Assembly (NCBI GenBank): GCA_035539215.1
Contig: DATLIX010000058.1
Coordinates: 4,589 to 68,588 of the forward strand
Direction: 5' to 3'
Length of the DNA stretch: 64,000 nucleotides
Origin: Dongia_B sp035539215
GTDB lineage: Bacteria > Pseudomonadota > Alphaproteobacteria > Dongiales > Dongiaceae
Part shown: positions 52,943 to 61,311 of the stretch, one piece after another
How positions within the stretch are numbered: position 1 is the stretch's first letter
Layout: each line of letters begins with the position of its first letter
Position numbers and translations under genes: made by a program
The notes under the pieces: model-generated
The model's input: the letters and a program-made list of their open reading frames with translations, nothing else
The model's database searches: none
What the model was told of the DNA's origin: nothing

Positions 52943-54265
52943 TCATTCTAGGCTATCGCGCAGCCAGGTCACTTTGACTTCAGCGCCGTGAAAATCGTTG
53001 TTCTGGAAGCTGATCGCGCCGCCTGTGCGTTCGATCAGGTTCTGGGCAATAAAGATACCGAGGCCCATATGGTCGCCTTCGCGTGCCTCGCTCTCGCCGC
53101 GGGCGGTACTGGACAGATAGGGATCGCCGAGCTTGTCGAGAAGGGTCGCGGGGAAGCCCGGCCCGTCGTCGGTAACGGTGATCTCCACTTCGTCGAGCGT
53201 CCAGGCAATCACGACTTTGACTTCCTGCTGCGCGAATTCGATGGCGTTCTGCAGCAGATTGCCGAAAGCATGGAGAATTTCCGGGCGATGCGGCACCAGC
53301 GGCATTTCCGGGTCGCGCGGGTCGGGACGCTCCTCGATACGCAAGGCGACATGGGGCCGTTGATGGGGTGCCGCCGCCAATTGCACCATGACGACGGCCG
53401 GAATCATCTCGAAGGGATGCTCGCCGGTCTCGGTCGGTCGGCTGGAAAGTTCGCGCAGGATGTCACGGCAGCGATCGCTCTGGCTCAGCAGCAGATCGAC
53501 ATCCGGCCGCAGCGGGCTGTCGCCCGGCAGGTCGCGGGCCAGTTCCTTGGCGATCACCGAAATGGTGCCGAGCGGACTGCCTAGTTCATGCGCCGCCGCC
53601 GCCGCCAGGGCGCCGAGCGAGGACAGGCGTTGCTCGCGGTCGAGCGTGGCCTGGGCTTCGCTGAGGGCATCCGACATGCGGCGCATTTCCTCGGCCACGC
53701 GAAAGACATAGAAGGAGATGAAAAGCACCGCCAGCGCCAAAGCGATCGCCAGCGCCGCCAGCAGCATCTGCGGCAGGCGAAACTCACCGCCCGCCCAGGG
53801 CAAAGGCTGGTGATAGACGGCAAGCACGTAGATCCCGGTGATGGCCAGCGCCGCCAGCGCCATGGTGCTGCGCTGGGACAAGGCCGCCGCCGCCACGGTG
53901 ACGGGCGCCAGGATCAACACGGCAAAGGGATTATGCAGGCCGCCGGTGAGATAGAGCAGCATGGCGAGCTGCACCAGATCGAACGCAAATGAGAAGGCGG
54001 CTTCGCGATCGGACATCAGCCGCTGTCCCTGCTGCCGGCGCACCTGGCCGACGAGGTTGACCGCGGCGAGTGCGGCAACCGCCACCAGGCAGGGCAGTAG
54101 GGGCAGCTGGTAGCCGAGGCCGAATTGCACCACCATCAGGGCGGCCGCCTGGCCGGCAACGGCGATCCAGCGGATCACCGTCAAGGTGCGCACGCGCACG
54201 CGCCCGCGGCTGGTCCGTGACGGCCTTGCCTGGAAACTGCCCGCAGTGGTGCTGAGATTGGTCAT
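52943..54265 (-). CDS. regB: Redox sensor histidine kinase RegB/ActS/PrrB
   Basis: A 440-residue membrane kinase. Six hydrophobic segments (about 28-190) include the quinone-binding loop GGLHNPF at 108-114. The H-box AAHELGSPLGT has His226, and the redox-active cysteine is Cys266 in SDRCRDIL, matching His225/Cys265 of Rhodobacter capsulatus. The ATPase motifs are NLLQNAIEFA, DDGPGFP and GLGIFIAQ. All residues needed for redox control are present. Usually regB is divergent from senC (a Sco protein) with regA; here the Sco gene is 7 kb away and regA follows regB directly. Confidence 0.95.
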   Translation of the reverse strand: MTNLSTTAGSFQARPSRTSRGRVRVRTLTVIRWIAVAGQAAALMVVQFGLGYQLPLLPCLVAVAALAAVNLVGQVRRQQGQRLMSDREAAFSFAFDLVQLAMLLYLTGGLHNPFAVLILAPVTVAAAALSQRSTMALAALAITGIYVLAVYHQPLPWAGGEFRLPQMLLAALAIALALAVLFISFYVFRVAEEMRRMSDALSEAQATLDREQRLSSLGALAAAAAHELGSPLGTISVIAKELARDLPGDSPLRPDVDLLLSQSDRCRDILRELSSRPTETGEHPFEMIPAVVMVQLAAAPHQRPHVALRIEERPDPRDPEMPLVPHRPEILHAFGNLLQNAIEFAQQEVKVVIAWTLDEVEITVTDDGPGFPATLLDKLGDPYLSSTARGESEAREGDHMGLGIFIAQNLIERTGGAISFQNNDFHGAEVKVTWLRDSLE

Positions 54266-54581
54266 CGGCTCTAATAAAAGAGGTCAAGGCAAGGCTTGGC
54301 AAGCCCCGCCGCGGCTTTGGCCTGCCGAAGGGGTGACGACAAGCGGAATAAGCGCGGGCTTTCGCGTGGATCGCGGCTGCCGGCCGACGCTGGGCTATCC
54401 TTAGCCCGGATGGATGCCATGTTGCCCTAGGTCCAATTGCCGCATCTTCGCCGCGGCACCGGTCACGGATGATGGCCTGTCGCCGGGGCCGGCCCGGCGG
54501 CTGTAATTGCTGGATTTTTCAGAATTCTCCCGACTCAGTTCTTTGCGGCGCGCAGCTTCCCAACCACGGATTTCAGCCATC
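54266..54581. other. Intergenic region between regB and the yqj operon
   Basis: About 315 bp, holding the upstream region of regB. No gene is supported on either strand. I could not assign a promoter. Confidence 0.4.
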
Positions 54582-54920
54582 TCAACCCGCGGGACCGCGC
54601 AGGCTGCGCAGGGCGACGCTCGCCAGGGTGGCGCCGCGAATAAGCCCGCGCAGCGGCAGGCGCGGCAGCCGCCGGCTGATCGCGATGGCCGCGATTCCTG
54701 CGGCACCCAGCAGCAAGGTGCTGACCAGCGGCCGCGCACGGACGATCTGCGTCACCCGCTGATAGATTCGGTCGAACGGACCTGTGATCTGGCAATAGTC
54801 GTCGACCAGACGCCCCAGAGCCGCACGCTCAGCCTCCGCCTGCAGCATCAGCTCCGCCATGCGCTGCTGGCGTCGATCAGCCCGTTGTCGATCAGCCCGC
54901 TGTCGATCAGTATGAGCCAT
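54582..54920 (-). CDS. YqjK-like small membrane protein
   Basis: A 112-residue protein with a charged N-terminal helix beginning in tandem QRAD repeats, then one hydrophobic segment (about 69-80, LLLGAAGIAAIAI) and an Arg-rich C-terminus. Sequence similarity to YqjK is weak. Assignment rests on position as the third gene after YqjD- and YqjE-like genes. Its ATG overlaps the TAA of the preceding gene by one base, so the two are translationally coupled. Confidence 0.65.
   Translation of the reverse strand: MAHTDRQRADRQRADRRQQRMAELMLQAEAERAALGRLVDDYCQITGPFDRIYQRVTQIVRARPLVSTLLLGAAGIAAIAISRRLPRLPLRGLIRGATLASVALRSLRGPAG
54872..54910 (-). repeat. 15-bp tandem repeat inside the YqjK-like gene
   Basis: Two 15-bp units (54872-54886, 54887-54901; one mismatch) plus a 9-bp partial third unit. 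They encode repeated QRADR near the N-terminus. A gain or loss of units would keep the frame. Confidence 0.75.
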
Positions 54921-55414
54921 TAGCGGAACCCTCCCGGCGAAAAGGAGTCGGTACCACCTGCATCGTCATCGCCGGTAGCGTCGTGTTGCGCCTGGCGGAG
55001 CCGTGTTCGCAGCGCCAGGTAGTCGCGTTCCAATGTGTCGCGCGTGTTGGCGAAAGCGGCGGGAGCCGTGGTCAAGGCGCGCCGCAGTAGCACGGCCATG
55101 ACCACAGCGATCGCCGCATAGAAGATGGTGACGCCGCCGATCGCCGCCAGGCGATAGGTATCCCAGAAAAACGCGATGACCAGGAACGAGGCGAAGGCGA
55201 GGCCAAGCAAGACAGCGATACTGAAGACTACTGCCATCGCCAGCATGCGGATGACCCGCAGCCGCTCGACGGCGAACTCCACCGTCAGCAGCTCGATACG
55301 GGTCCGCCCGGCCTCGATAAAAATGGCGAGCAGGTTCTCGCCTAGCCGCAAAAGCCGCTCGGCGGGTCCCCGTGTCTCCGCGGCGCCGTCGCCGCCTGGA
55401 TATGCATCGCTCAT
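54920..55414 (-). CDS. yqjE: YqjE-like membrane protein (phage-holin superfamily)
   Basis: A 164-residue protein of the YqjE family. Its amphipathic N-terminal region (AERLLRLGENLLAIFIEAGRTRIELLTVEFAVERLR) is followed by two adjacent membrane helices (about 56-82 and 90-112), then a charged tail. Homologues are inner-membrane proteins of unknown function that accompany YqjD, which binds ribosomes at the membrane in stationary-phase E. coli. It sits between the YqjD- and YqjK-like genes, with a 1-nt overlap to the latter. Confidence 0.82.
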   Translation of the reverse strand: MSDAYPGGDGAAETRGPAERLLRLGENLLAIFIEAGRTRIELLTVEFAVERLRVIRMLAMAVVFSIAVLLGLAFASFLVIAFFWDTYRLAAIGGVTIFYAAIAVVMAVLLRRALTTAPAAFANTRDTLERDYLALRTRLRQAQHDATGDDDAGGTDSFSPGGFR

Positions 55415-55425
55415 GAACGGGACAT

Positions 55426-55749
55426 TCAGCGCCGGCCGATCAGCAGACCGAGAATAAGCCCGACGCCGGCGCCGACGGCGATCGATGTCCAGGGGTTCTC
55501 ATGCACGTAGTCATCGGATTTGACGGCCACATCCTTGGCCGCCTGCACGGCATTGCGCTCCACTTTGGTGATGGCCGCCTTCGCCTGTTTCAGGCGGTCA
55601 GCCGCTTTTGCCTTCAGATCGCTCAGCGCTTCGGTGCCTTCGCCGGCAGAAGCCGCCAGTAAATCATCGAGCGAGGCGGCGAGATCCCGGAATTCGCCGA
55701 TGATATCGTCGACCGACTGGTCGATGGTCGGGGCGTGCCGTTTTGCCAT
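55426..55749 (-). CDS. yqjD: YqjD/ElaB-like DUF883 membrane-anchored protein
   Basis: A 107-residue DUF883 protein: long amphipathic helix (about 10-75), the family motif KSDDYVHENPWTSIAVGAGVGLILGLLIGRR and a single C-terminal membrane anchor with the terminal GRR. E. coli YqjD and ElaB use this anchor and bind 70S ribosomes in stationary phase. The start has an AAGGA site. It heads a three-gene operon, and a perfect FNR/FixK box with matching -10 element lies upstream, implying induction at low oxygen. Confidence 0.9.
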   Translation of the reverse strand: MAKRHAPTIDQSVDDIIGEFRDLAASLDDLLAASAGEGTEALSDLKAKAADRLKQAKAAITKVERNAVQAAKDVAVKSDDYVHENPWTSIAVGAGVGLILGLLIGRR

Positions 55750-55856
55750 AATTTCTAATCCTTCCCGTCAGTTGACTATTTTGTCGTCAAGGCAACGTTG
55801 AAGCGCACAGGATGTTCCGATATGTGGTCCCGCCGGCCATTGTTCCAGGCTGGGAT

Positions 55857-55899
55857 CACATAGCTGTGATAGCGCAGGCGCGTCTTTGATGAAGATCAA
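55857..55899 (-). promoter_or_regulatory. FNR/FixK-type anaerobox and promoter of the yqj operon
   Basis: TTGAT-N4-ATCAA at 55886-55899 is a perfect FNR/FixK/FnrL site. On the minus strand a -10 candidate TATGTG occupies 55862-55857, placing the start of transcription near 55850. The box centre is then about 42 bp upstream, the classic activating position. The leader to the yqjD ATG (55749) would be about 100 nt. Confidence 0.65.
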
Positions 55900-55929
55900 T
55901 CGGCCCTGCTCGAACCGGTCACGATAATT

Positions 55930-57114
55930 TCAGGCGGCGTTAATACGGCCGCTGAGCGCCTTGCGCCATTTTGCCGGAACCGCTGTTGCCGCGGTCACCC
56001 GTTCCGCTTCGGCGATGCGCGCCAGCCGATGCACCGCGCGGCGCAGAGCATCGGCCGGCAAGGCGCCGTGGATATCGAGATCCAGCACCCGCCATTCGCC
56101 GCCGTCCTTCTTTGCGTCGATCTGGCCGACCACTTCGTCGCCGTAGACGATCGGCAACGCGAAATAAAAGCGGCGCTGATGCAGTGGCGTATAGGCCTCG
56201 AATTTATAGGTGAAGTCGAAGAGCTCGCTCAGGCGCCGGCGGCTGAACAGCAGGTTGTCGAGCGGCGGAATGATTCGCGCATCATCGTCGGTCAGGGAAC
56301 TGCGCGCGGCGAAAGCATCGAGGTCCTCCTTCAAGGCAAAATGCGCGGTCTTTTCACCGCCGTCATCGAAGGGCACGCGCTCGATCAGGCCGCGCTCCGC
56401 CGCCTTGGCGACCAGTTTGCGGGCCAGCGGCAGGCCGCCCGTGCGCCAGGAGCCGATGTGATGCGCCGTGCGTTCCGCCAGCTGCTGCGCGGTCGCCAGC
56501 TTCAGCACGGCCAGGGCCGATTGCACGAAAAACAGCCCGTGCTCGCGGTGCCAGTTCGGAACCGGCGCCACCAGGTCTGCGCCGACGCGCTCGGTCAGAT
56601 CAAACAGGCGATGGAAATGCGCGGTGCGTCCGACGATCTGCAGCTTGCCGGTATAGAAGAGATATTCGAGCGCCTTGGTGGTGGCCTTGATGGTATTGAA
56701 GCCGCCGATCACGCGCTCCGATTCGAAATCGGCCGGCGAAACCGGGCCATGCTCCGCGATATGGCGCAGCATGCGGCGCATGGCGGGCTTCAGCTCGCGC
56801 AGCCTGTCGGCATTGATCGCCTTGCCGAAATCGCGCAGGAACCAGGGCAGCCAGTCGCGGCGCGTGGCGAAGACCGGGTAATGGGTCTCGATCATGCCGC
56901 GGCTTTGATAGAGCAGATCGTAGAAGGCTGACACCGGCGCATCGGTCCGCGCCGCCCAGGCCAGTTCATGGTTGCGCAGGCCCATGACACGGATCGAATC
57001 GATCTGGATCATGCCAAGCCCGGTCGCCGCCGCGGCCGCCCGGCCGGGCGACCACAGCGGGCCGCGCAGGCCGAGGCGATCAAGCACGAAGGCGCGCAGC
57101 AGGGGGTTGCTCAT
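55930..57114 (-). CDS. ycaQ: YcaQ-family winged-helix DNA glycosylase
   Basis: A 394-residue HTH_42 (DUF1006) protein. The catalytic-site QxD motif is present as MIQIDSIRV with following RNHELAWAARTD. YFALPIVYGDEVVGQIDAKKDGGEWRVLDLDIHG is the conserved C-terminal part. E. coli YcaQ unhooks interstrand DNA crosslinks and excises bulky alkylated bases. The length is normal. A GGGAGG site precedes the ATG. Substrate range is inferred from the family. Confidence 0.88.
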   Translation of the reverse strand: MSNPLLRAFVLDRLGLRGPLWSPGRAAAAATGLGMIQIDSIRVMGLRNHELAWAARTDAPVSAFYDLLYQSRGMIETHYPVFATRRDWLPWFLRDFGKAINADRLRELKPAMRRMLRHIAEHGPVSPADFESERVIGGFNTIKATTKALEYLFYTGKLQIVGRTAHFHRLFDLTERVGADLVAPVPNWHREHGLFFVQSALAVLKLATAQQLAERTAHHIGSWRTGGLPLARKLVAKAAERGLIERVPFDDGGEKTAHFALKEDLDAFAARSSLTDDDARIIPPLDNLLFSRRRLSELFDFTYKFEAYTPLHQRRFYFALPIVYGDEVVGQIDAKKDGGEWRVLDLDIHGALPADALRRAVHRLARIAEAERVTAATAVPAKWRKALSGRINAA

Positions 57115-57175
57115 CTTTGTCCTCCCGGCAATCCGGCGCGGGAAGTGGAGCGACCACGCTGCCGCAGTTCTGCCG

Positions 57176-58198
57176 CTATTCCTTGGTGCTGACGCCCGCT
57201 TCCGCGAAGCTCGCCATGCCGCTATGGCACATGGCGGCCGCGCGAATCAGCGGGATGGCCAAAGCGGCACCGGAAGCTTCGCCGAGCCGCATGCCAAGAT
57301 CAAGCAGCGGCTTCTTGCCGATCTTTTCCAGGAATTTTCGATGGCCCGGTTCGGCCGAGCAATGCGCGACCAGGCAGTGATCGAGGGCGCGGCTGTCGAG
57401 CTTCAGCAGGGTGGCGGCCGCCACCGTACAGGCAAAACCGTCAAGCAGGACGGGAACGCGGGCCATGCGCGCGGCGATCACGGCGCCGGCGATGGCGGCG
57501 AGTTCATGGCCGCCCAGGCACTGCATGATGGCCAGGCCGTCATTGAAGACGGCGGCGTGGCGCTTCAGGCCAAGATCGATCACCTCGGCCTTGCGGGTCA
57601 ATTGCGTGCCATGGACGCCGGTGCCGGGTCCCGCCCAGTCAGCGCCGCTGCCGCCATAGAGCGCGGCGGCCATGGCCGAGGCGCTGGTGGTATTGGCGAT
57701 GCCCATTTCGCCGAGGCAGAGAAGATCGATGCCGGGTTCGACCGCCATCATGCCATAGGCCATGGCGCGGGCGGTTTCCTCTTCGGTCAGCGCCGGACCT
57801 TGGGTGAAATCGGCGGTCGGCTGGTCGAGGCACATCTCGTAGACGCGGAGATCGGCATCGGCATTCTTGCAGAGCTGATTGACCGCCGCGCCGCCCGACT
57901 GGAAGTTCAGCACCATCTGCAGGGTGACTTCCTTCGGATAGGCGGAGACGCCGAGATCGGCAACCCCATGATTGCCGGCGAAGACGGCGACGCGGGGATG
58001 GTTGACTGTGGGCGGGTGCTTGCCCTGCCAGGTCGCCAGCCAAAGCGCGATTTCCTCCAGCCGCGCTAGGGCGCCGGCGGGTTTGGTCAGGACCGCCTCG
58101 CGGGCAGCCGTCCGGCTGGCGGCCTCCAGATGCGGGCCGGGCGCTTCCCGCATGATCTGACGGATTTCGGCGAAACTCGCGACGGGCTGACGATCCAA
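57176..58198 (-). CDS. cobT: Nicotinate-nucleotide:dimethylbenzimidazole phosphoribosyltransferase
   Basis: A 340-residue CobT that makes alpha-ribazole phosphate for the lower ligand of cobalamin. Conserved stretches include VFAGNHGVADLGVSAYPKEVT, CLGEMGIANTTSASAMAAAL, GTGVHGTQLTRKAEVI and the C-terminal LGEASGAALAIPLIRAAA containing the catalytic-base Glu. The start is set at TTG 58198 with an AGGAG site at 6-nt spacing; the frame extends 17 codons further upstream without similarity. Divergent from cobS. No B12 riboswitch was seen in the shared 233 bp. Confidence 0.94.
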   Translation of the reverse strand: MDRQPVASFAEIRQIMREAPGPHLEAASRTAAREAVLTKPAGALARLEEIALWLATWQGKHPPTVNHPRVAVFAGNHGVADLGVSAYPKEVTLQMVLNFQSGGAAVNQLCKNADADLRVYEMCLDQPTADFTQGPALTEEETARAMAYGMMAVEPGIDLLCLGEMGIANTTSASAMAAALYGGSGADWAGPGTGVHGTQLTRKAEVIDLGLKRHAAVFNDGLAIMQCLGGHELAAIAGAVIAARMARVPVLLDGFACTVAAATLLKLDSRALDHCLVAHCSAEPGHRKFLEKIGKKPLLDLGMRLGEASGAALAIPLIRAAAMCHSGMASFAEAGVSTKE

Positions 58199-58431
58199 CT
58201 TCGGCTCCTGAAAGGTTCTAGTGCATGGTGTCCTGCCGGCGCCGGCCATCCCGGCTGCGTCGCTTGAACGCGCCTAGATAGACATGCCGGCCGGCGAAGG
58301 CAATTGTCTCGCATGGCGGCCGTCCCGCCGGTTACCGCTAGATTCCCGGCCGGAAGGGGCTTAGCGGATTTTGCCCGTCCCGCCAGTCCCCACTTGCCCC
58401 AGCGCGACATGAGTGCGATGAAATAATCGCC

Positions 58432-59448
58432 ATGACGATATCCGACCCCGCTTCCGACCCAGCCAAGCCCGAAACGGAACCCGGGAAGCAGGCGATATCC
58501 GCAATAACCGGCGCCGAATCTGCCGCCGACGGCGCTGCCACCGTAGATGGGACCACCGGGGATAGGGCTGGCGCGGAACCGTCGGCAGGGGGGACGGACG
58601 CCCCGGAACCGTCGGTGGAGGCAAGGCCGGATGCCGCCGAAAGGGCCGGGGCGGCAGTCGACCCGACTGACGCCAACTCCGCCGGAGAGGCTATTCCTAA
58701 TCTCCATCTGCACGGGCTGGGGCGGAGCCTGCTGACCGGGCTTGGCTTTTTCACCCGCCTGCCGGTCCGGCCGACGGATCAGCCCCTGGCGGATGCGGTC
58801 GCGGTGTTCTCCGTGATCGGTGCCGTGATCGGCATCGCCGCCACGGCGGTTTATGTGATCGGCCTGTGGATCGGCCTGTCCGGCCTGATGTCCGCGATTC
58901 TGGCCGTCGCCGCGACAGCTGTGCTGACCGGTGCGCTGCATGATGACGGCTTGGCGGATTTCGCCGATATGCTGGGCGTGCGCGGCGACCGGCTGCGCAA
59001 GCTGGCGGTGATGCGCGACAGCACGATCGGCAGCTATGGCACGCTGGCGCTGGTTTTCGTCAATCTGATGAAGGTCGCCGCTTTGGCCGATCTTGCTGTT
59101 CCCGGTCAAGTCGCCAGCGCGCTGATCGCCGCCCATGCCCTGGGCCGTGGCGTCCTGCCCTTGGTGATGCGCAGCTATCCGCTGGCGCGCAGCGACGGGC
59201 TCGCGGTGCATGCCGGCAAGCCGCCCCTCAAGGGAACCTATGTATCGATCGCTTTGGCCGTCCTGATCGCCGGCCTGGTCGGCGGGCCGAGCGTGGCGCT
59301 GGTCGCTACCGTCGCCGCTTTCGTCGTCGCTTTCCTGGTCGCGCAGATCGCCCAGCGCCAATTAGGCGGTTACACCGGCGATGTCCTCGGTGCGGCCGAA
59401 CAGCTGGTCGAAGTCACCGTCATCCTGAATTTCGTCAGCTTCACCTGA
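58432..59448 (+). CDS. cobS: Adenosylcobinamide-GDP ribazoletransferase (cobalamin synthase)
   Basis: A membrane enzyme joining adenosylcobinamide-GDP and alpha-ribazole. The CobS core is about residues 92-338: LLTGLGFFTRLPV, the metal-binding ALHDDGLADFADMLG, MRDSTIGSYGTLAL and QLGGYTGDVLGAAEQLVE, with five or more membrane segments. Residues 1-90 are an Ala/Gly/Asp/Pro-rich, low-complexity extension absent from typical CobS (about 250 residues). ATG 58432 lacks a ribosome site, and an in-frame GTG near 58615 would shorten the extension. Followed 20 bp later by the phosphatase gene. Confidence 0.9.
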   Translation: MTISDPASDPAKPETEPGKQAISAITGAESAADGAATVDGTTGDRAGAEPSAGGTDAPEPSVEARPDAAERAGAAVDPTDANSAGEAIPNLHLHGLGRSLLTGLGFFTRLPVRPTDQPLADAVAVFSVIGAVIGIAATAVYVIGLWIGLSGLMSAILAVAATAVLTGALHDDGLADFADMLGVRGDRLRKLAVMRDSTIGSYGTLALVFVNLMKVAALADLAVPGQVASALIAAHALGRGVLPLVMRSYPLARSDGLAVHAGKPPLKGTYVSIALAVLIAGLVGGPSVALVATVAAFVVAFLVAQIAQRQLGGYTGDVLGAAEQLVEVTVILNFVSFT

Positions 59449-59468
59449 GCAGCGGCAGCCGGCGCAGG

Positions 59469-60113
59469 ATGACCCATATCGTGACGCGCTGGTGGCTCAT
59501 TCGTCATGCCCCTGTCATCGGTGTCGCGGGCAGGCTTTATGGCCAGGACGATCTCGCCTGCGATTGTTCCGATGCCGCCCTGTTTGCGGCGGTGGCACAG
59601 CAACTGCCGGCGGATCCGGTCTGGCTGGTGACGCCGCTGCGGCGCACGCAGGCGACGGCAGCCGCGCTGCATCAGGCGAGGAACGGCATTCCCGGGAAGA
59701 TGCCGGAAATCGAGCCGGATCTCGCCGAACAGCATTTCGGCACCTGGCAGGGCATGAGCTATGCGGAGCTGGAGGCGCAGGGCGACGATGCCTATCGGCG
59801 GTTCTGGCAGGCGCCGGCCGATCACGCGCCGCCGCAGGGCGAAAGCTTCCGGGACGTCATCGCTCGGGTGGAAAGGGCGATCCTGCGCCATTCGGAGCAC
59901 CATGCCGGTCGCGATATCGTCGCCGTCAGCCATGCCGGCGCGATCCGGGCCGCTTTGGCCGCCATCCTCGCGCTCGATCCGCCGCGGGCGCTCGGCTTCG
60001 CCATCGACCCGTGCTCGGTGACGCGCTTCGATCATATCCGCGGGCCGAGGGGCGAGGTTTCCTGGCGCATCCTCGCCGTCAATCGCCATCCCGCGGATTC
60101 GCCGCGAACCTGA
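59469..60113 (+). CDS. cobC: Histidine phosphatase, probable alpha-ribazole phosphatase
   Basis: A 214-residue phosphoglycerate-mutase-fold phosphatase. The phosphohistidine motif is WWLIRHAPVIG (usually RHG), with LRRTQATAAAL, the FGTWQGMSYAELEAQG stretch typical of CobC, and the second catalytic His in AVSHAGAIRAALA. It would remove the 5'-phosphate from alpha-ribazole phosphate. Downstream of cobS by 20 bp and close to cobT, which supports the cobalamin role; the family is otherwise broad. Confidence 0.82.
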   Translation: MTHIVTRWWLIRHAPVIGVAGRLYGQDDLACDCSDAALFAAVAQQLPADPVWLVTPLRRTQATAAALHQARNGIPGKMPEIEPDLAEQHFGTWQGMSYAELEAQGDDAYRRFWQAPADHAPPQGESFRDVIARVERAILRHSEHHAGRDIVAVSHAGAIRAALAAILALDPPRALGFAIDPCSVTRFDHIRGPRGEVSWRILAVNRHPADSPRT

Positions 60114-60159
60114 GTTGTCCGTCCCTGACGGCAGACTGTCCTGACGCCGCCGGACTATC

Positions 60160-60200
60160 TTAACGGTATGGGGCTTAACGCCACCGATTTAACGTTATCG
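60160..60200. repeat. Three TTAACG repeats ending in palindrome TAACGTTA
   Basis: TTAACG occurs at 60160-60165, 60175-60180 and 60189-60194, at 14-15-bp spacing. The last copy runs into TAACGTTATCG (60190-60200). The same 11-mer recurs at 62426-62436 upstream of phaZ. The pattern suggests a regulator-binding array, about 230 bp before the SYLF gene. Confidence 0.35.
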
Positions 60201-60423
60201 GCCTCGATCTGCTGCCGGCACGTCAGTTTTGTGACGCGGCCGCCGCAAAAGGGCCGCGAAGCGTCGGCGGCCGATTGAACAGCCGGCATTCGGCGTTGCT
60301 TTCACCTTTGCTCAGCACATCCCCGTGAATCGCCGGCTTCTCCCGTTGCGCTTGATGCCGGGCACAGCTATCTGTTGCGTTGGTCGTCCCGCAAACGCGA
60401 TTCCGAGTCGCTGGAGGAATGAT

Positions 60424-61104
60424 ATGAAGCTCGACAGACGTGCTTTTCTGATCGGTGCAACTGCTCTTGCCAGCTGCAGCCTGGCGCCTGCCGCCTTCGC
60501 CTTGACCGATCAGCAGGAACTGATCGACAAGGCGCGCATCAGTTTCGAAAAGCTGACGGCCTCGCCGGAATTTGCCGAATTGCCGGGTTATCTCAAGCAC
60601 TGCAAGGCAGTGATGATTTTCCCCAGCCTGTTCAAGGCGGGTTTTGTCATCGGCGGTGAAGGCGGGTCGGGCGTGCTGATGGTCCGCGATGCGACGAAAG
60701 GCTGGAGCCAGCCGGCATTCTACACGCTGATCTCCGGCAGCGTCGGTCTTCAGGTCGGCGGCCAGCTCAGTGAAGCCATTTTCACCATCATGAGCGACAA
60801 GGCCCTCGATGCGGTACTGGACAATCAGACGAAGCTCGGTGGCAACGTCTCGATGGCGGCGGGTCCGATCGGCAAGGGTATCGGCGCCGATACGACGACG
60901 AATTTCAGCTCCGACGTCTATACCTTCGCCAAGACCTCCGGCTTGTTCGGCGGCGTCTCCTTCGATGGCGCCGGCATCCTGAAGAAGGATTCCTGGAACC
61001 GGGCGTATTACGGCGAGGGGTCGAGCCCCTATGCCATCGTCATTCAGCGCAAGTTCCAGAATCCCAATACCAGCTCCCTGGTGAACGCGCTCTCGGCCTA
61101 CTAG
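60424..61104 (+). CDS. SYLF-domain (YSC84/Ysc84-like) exported protein
   Basis: A 226-residue protein. The N-terminus MKLDRRAFLIGATALASCSLAPAAFA combines a twin-arginine-like RRAFL motif with a possible lipobox LASC and an alternative cleavage site AFA, so it is exported and may be a lipoprotein. The SYLF domain (about 45-226) shows CKAVMIFPSLFKAGFVIGGEGGSGVL, FYTLISGSVGLQVGGQ, AAGPIGKGIGADTT and YTFAKTSGLFGGVSFDGAGI. Eukaryotic SYLF domains bind lipids; the bacterial role is unknown. A GGAGG site fixes the start. Confidence 0.88.
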   Translation: MKLDRRAFLIGATALASCSLAPAAFALTDQQELIDKARISFEKLTASPEFAELPGYLKHCKAVMIFPSLFKAGFVIGGEGGSGVLMVRDATKGWSQPAFYTLISGSVGLQVGGQLSEAIFTIMSDKALDAVLDNQTKLGGNVSMAAGPIGKGIGADTTTNFSSDVYTFAKTSGLFGGVSFDGAGILKKDSWNRAYYGEGSSPYAIVIQRKFQNPNTSSLVNALSAY

Positions 61105-61311
61105 GTAGAGCATTGCGGCCTGCCGCCTGCGTCGGGCCGTGCTGGGCTATGCCTGCGGTTCGAAACCCCGATAGCGCCGCCGGCCAGAGGCGCAAGCGCC
61201 CGGTTGGGGCGCTTCTCGCGCAGCCTCCAGCCGCGGCCTATCCTCGGCGCCGGCAAGCTGCCTGGGATCCCGGCCGTCTCAGGCGCGCCACGCCGATATA
61301 AGGAATTGATC

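Noticed and set aside
58199..58431. Possible cobalamin riboswitch between cobT and cobS
   Set aside because: No B12-box-like sequence or extended conserved structure is visible in the 233 bp.
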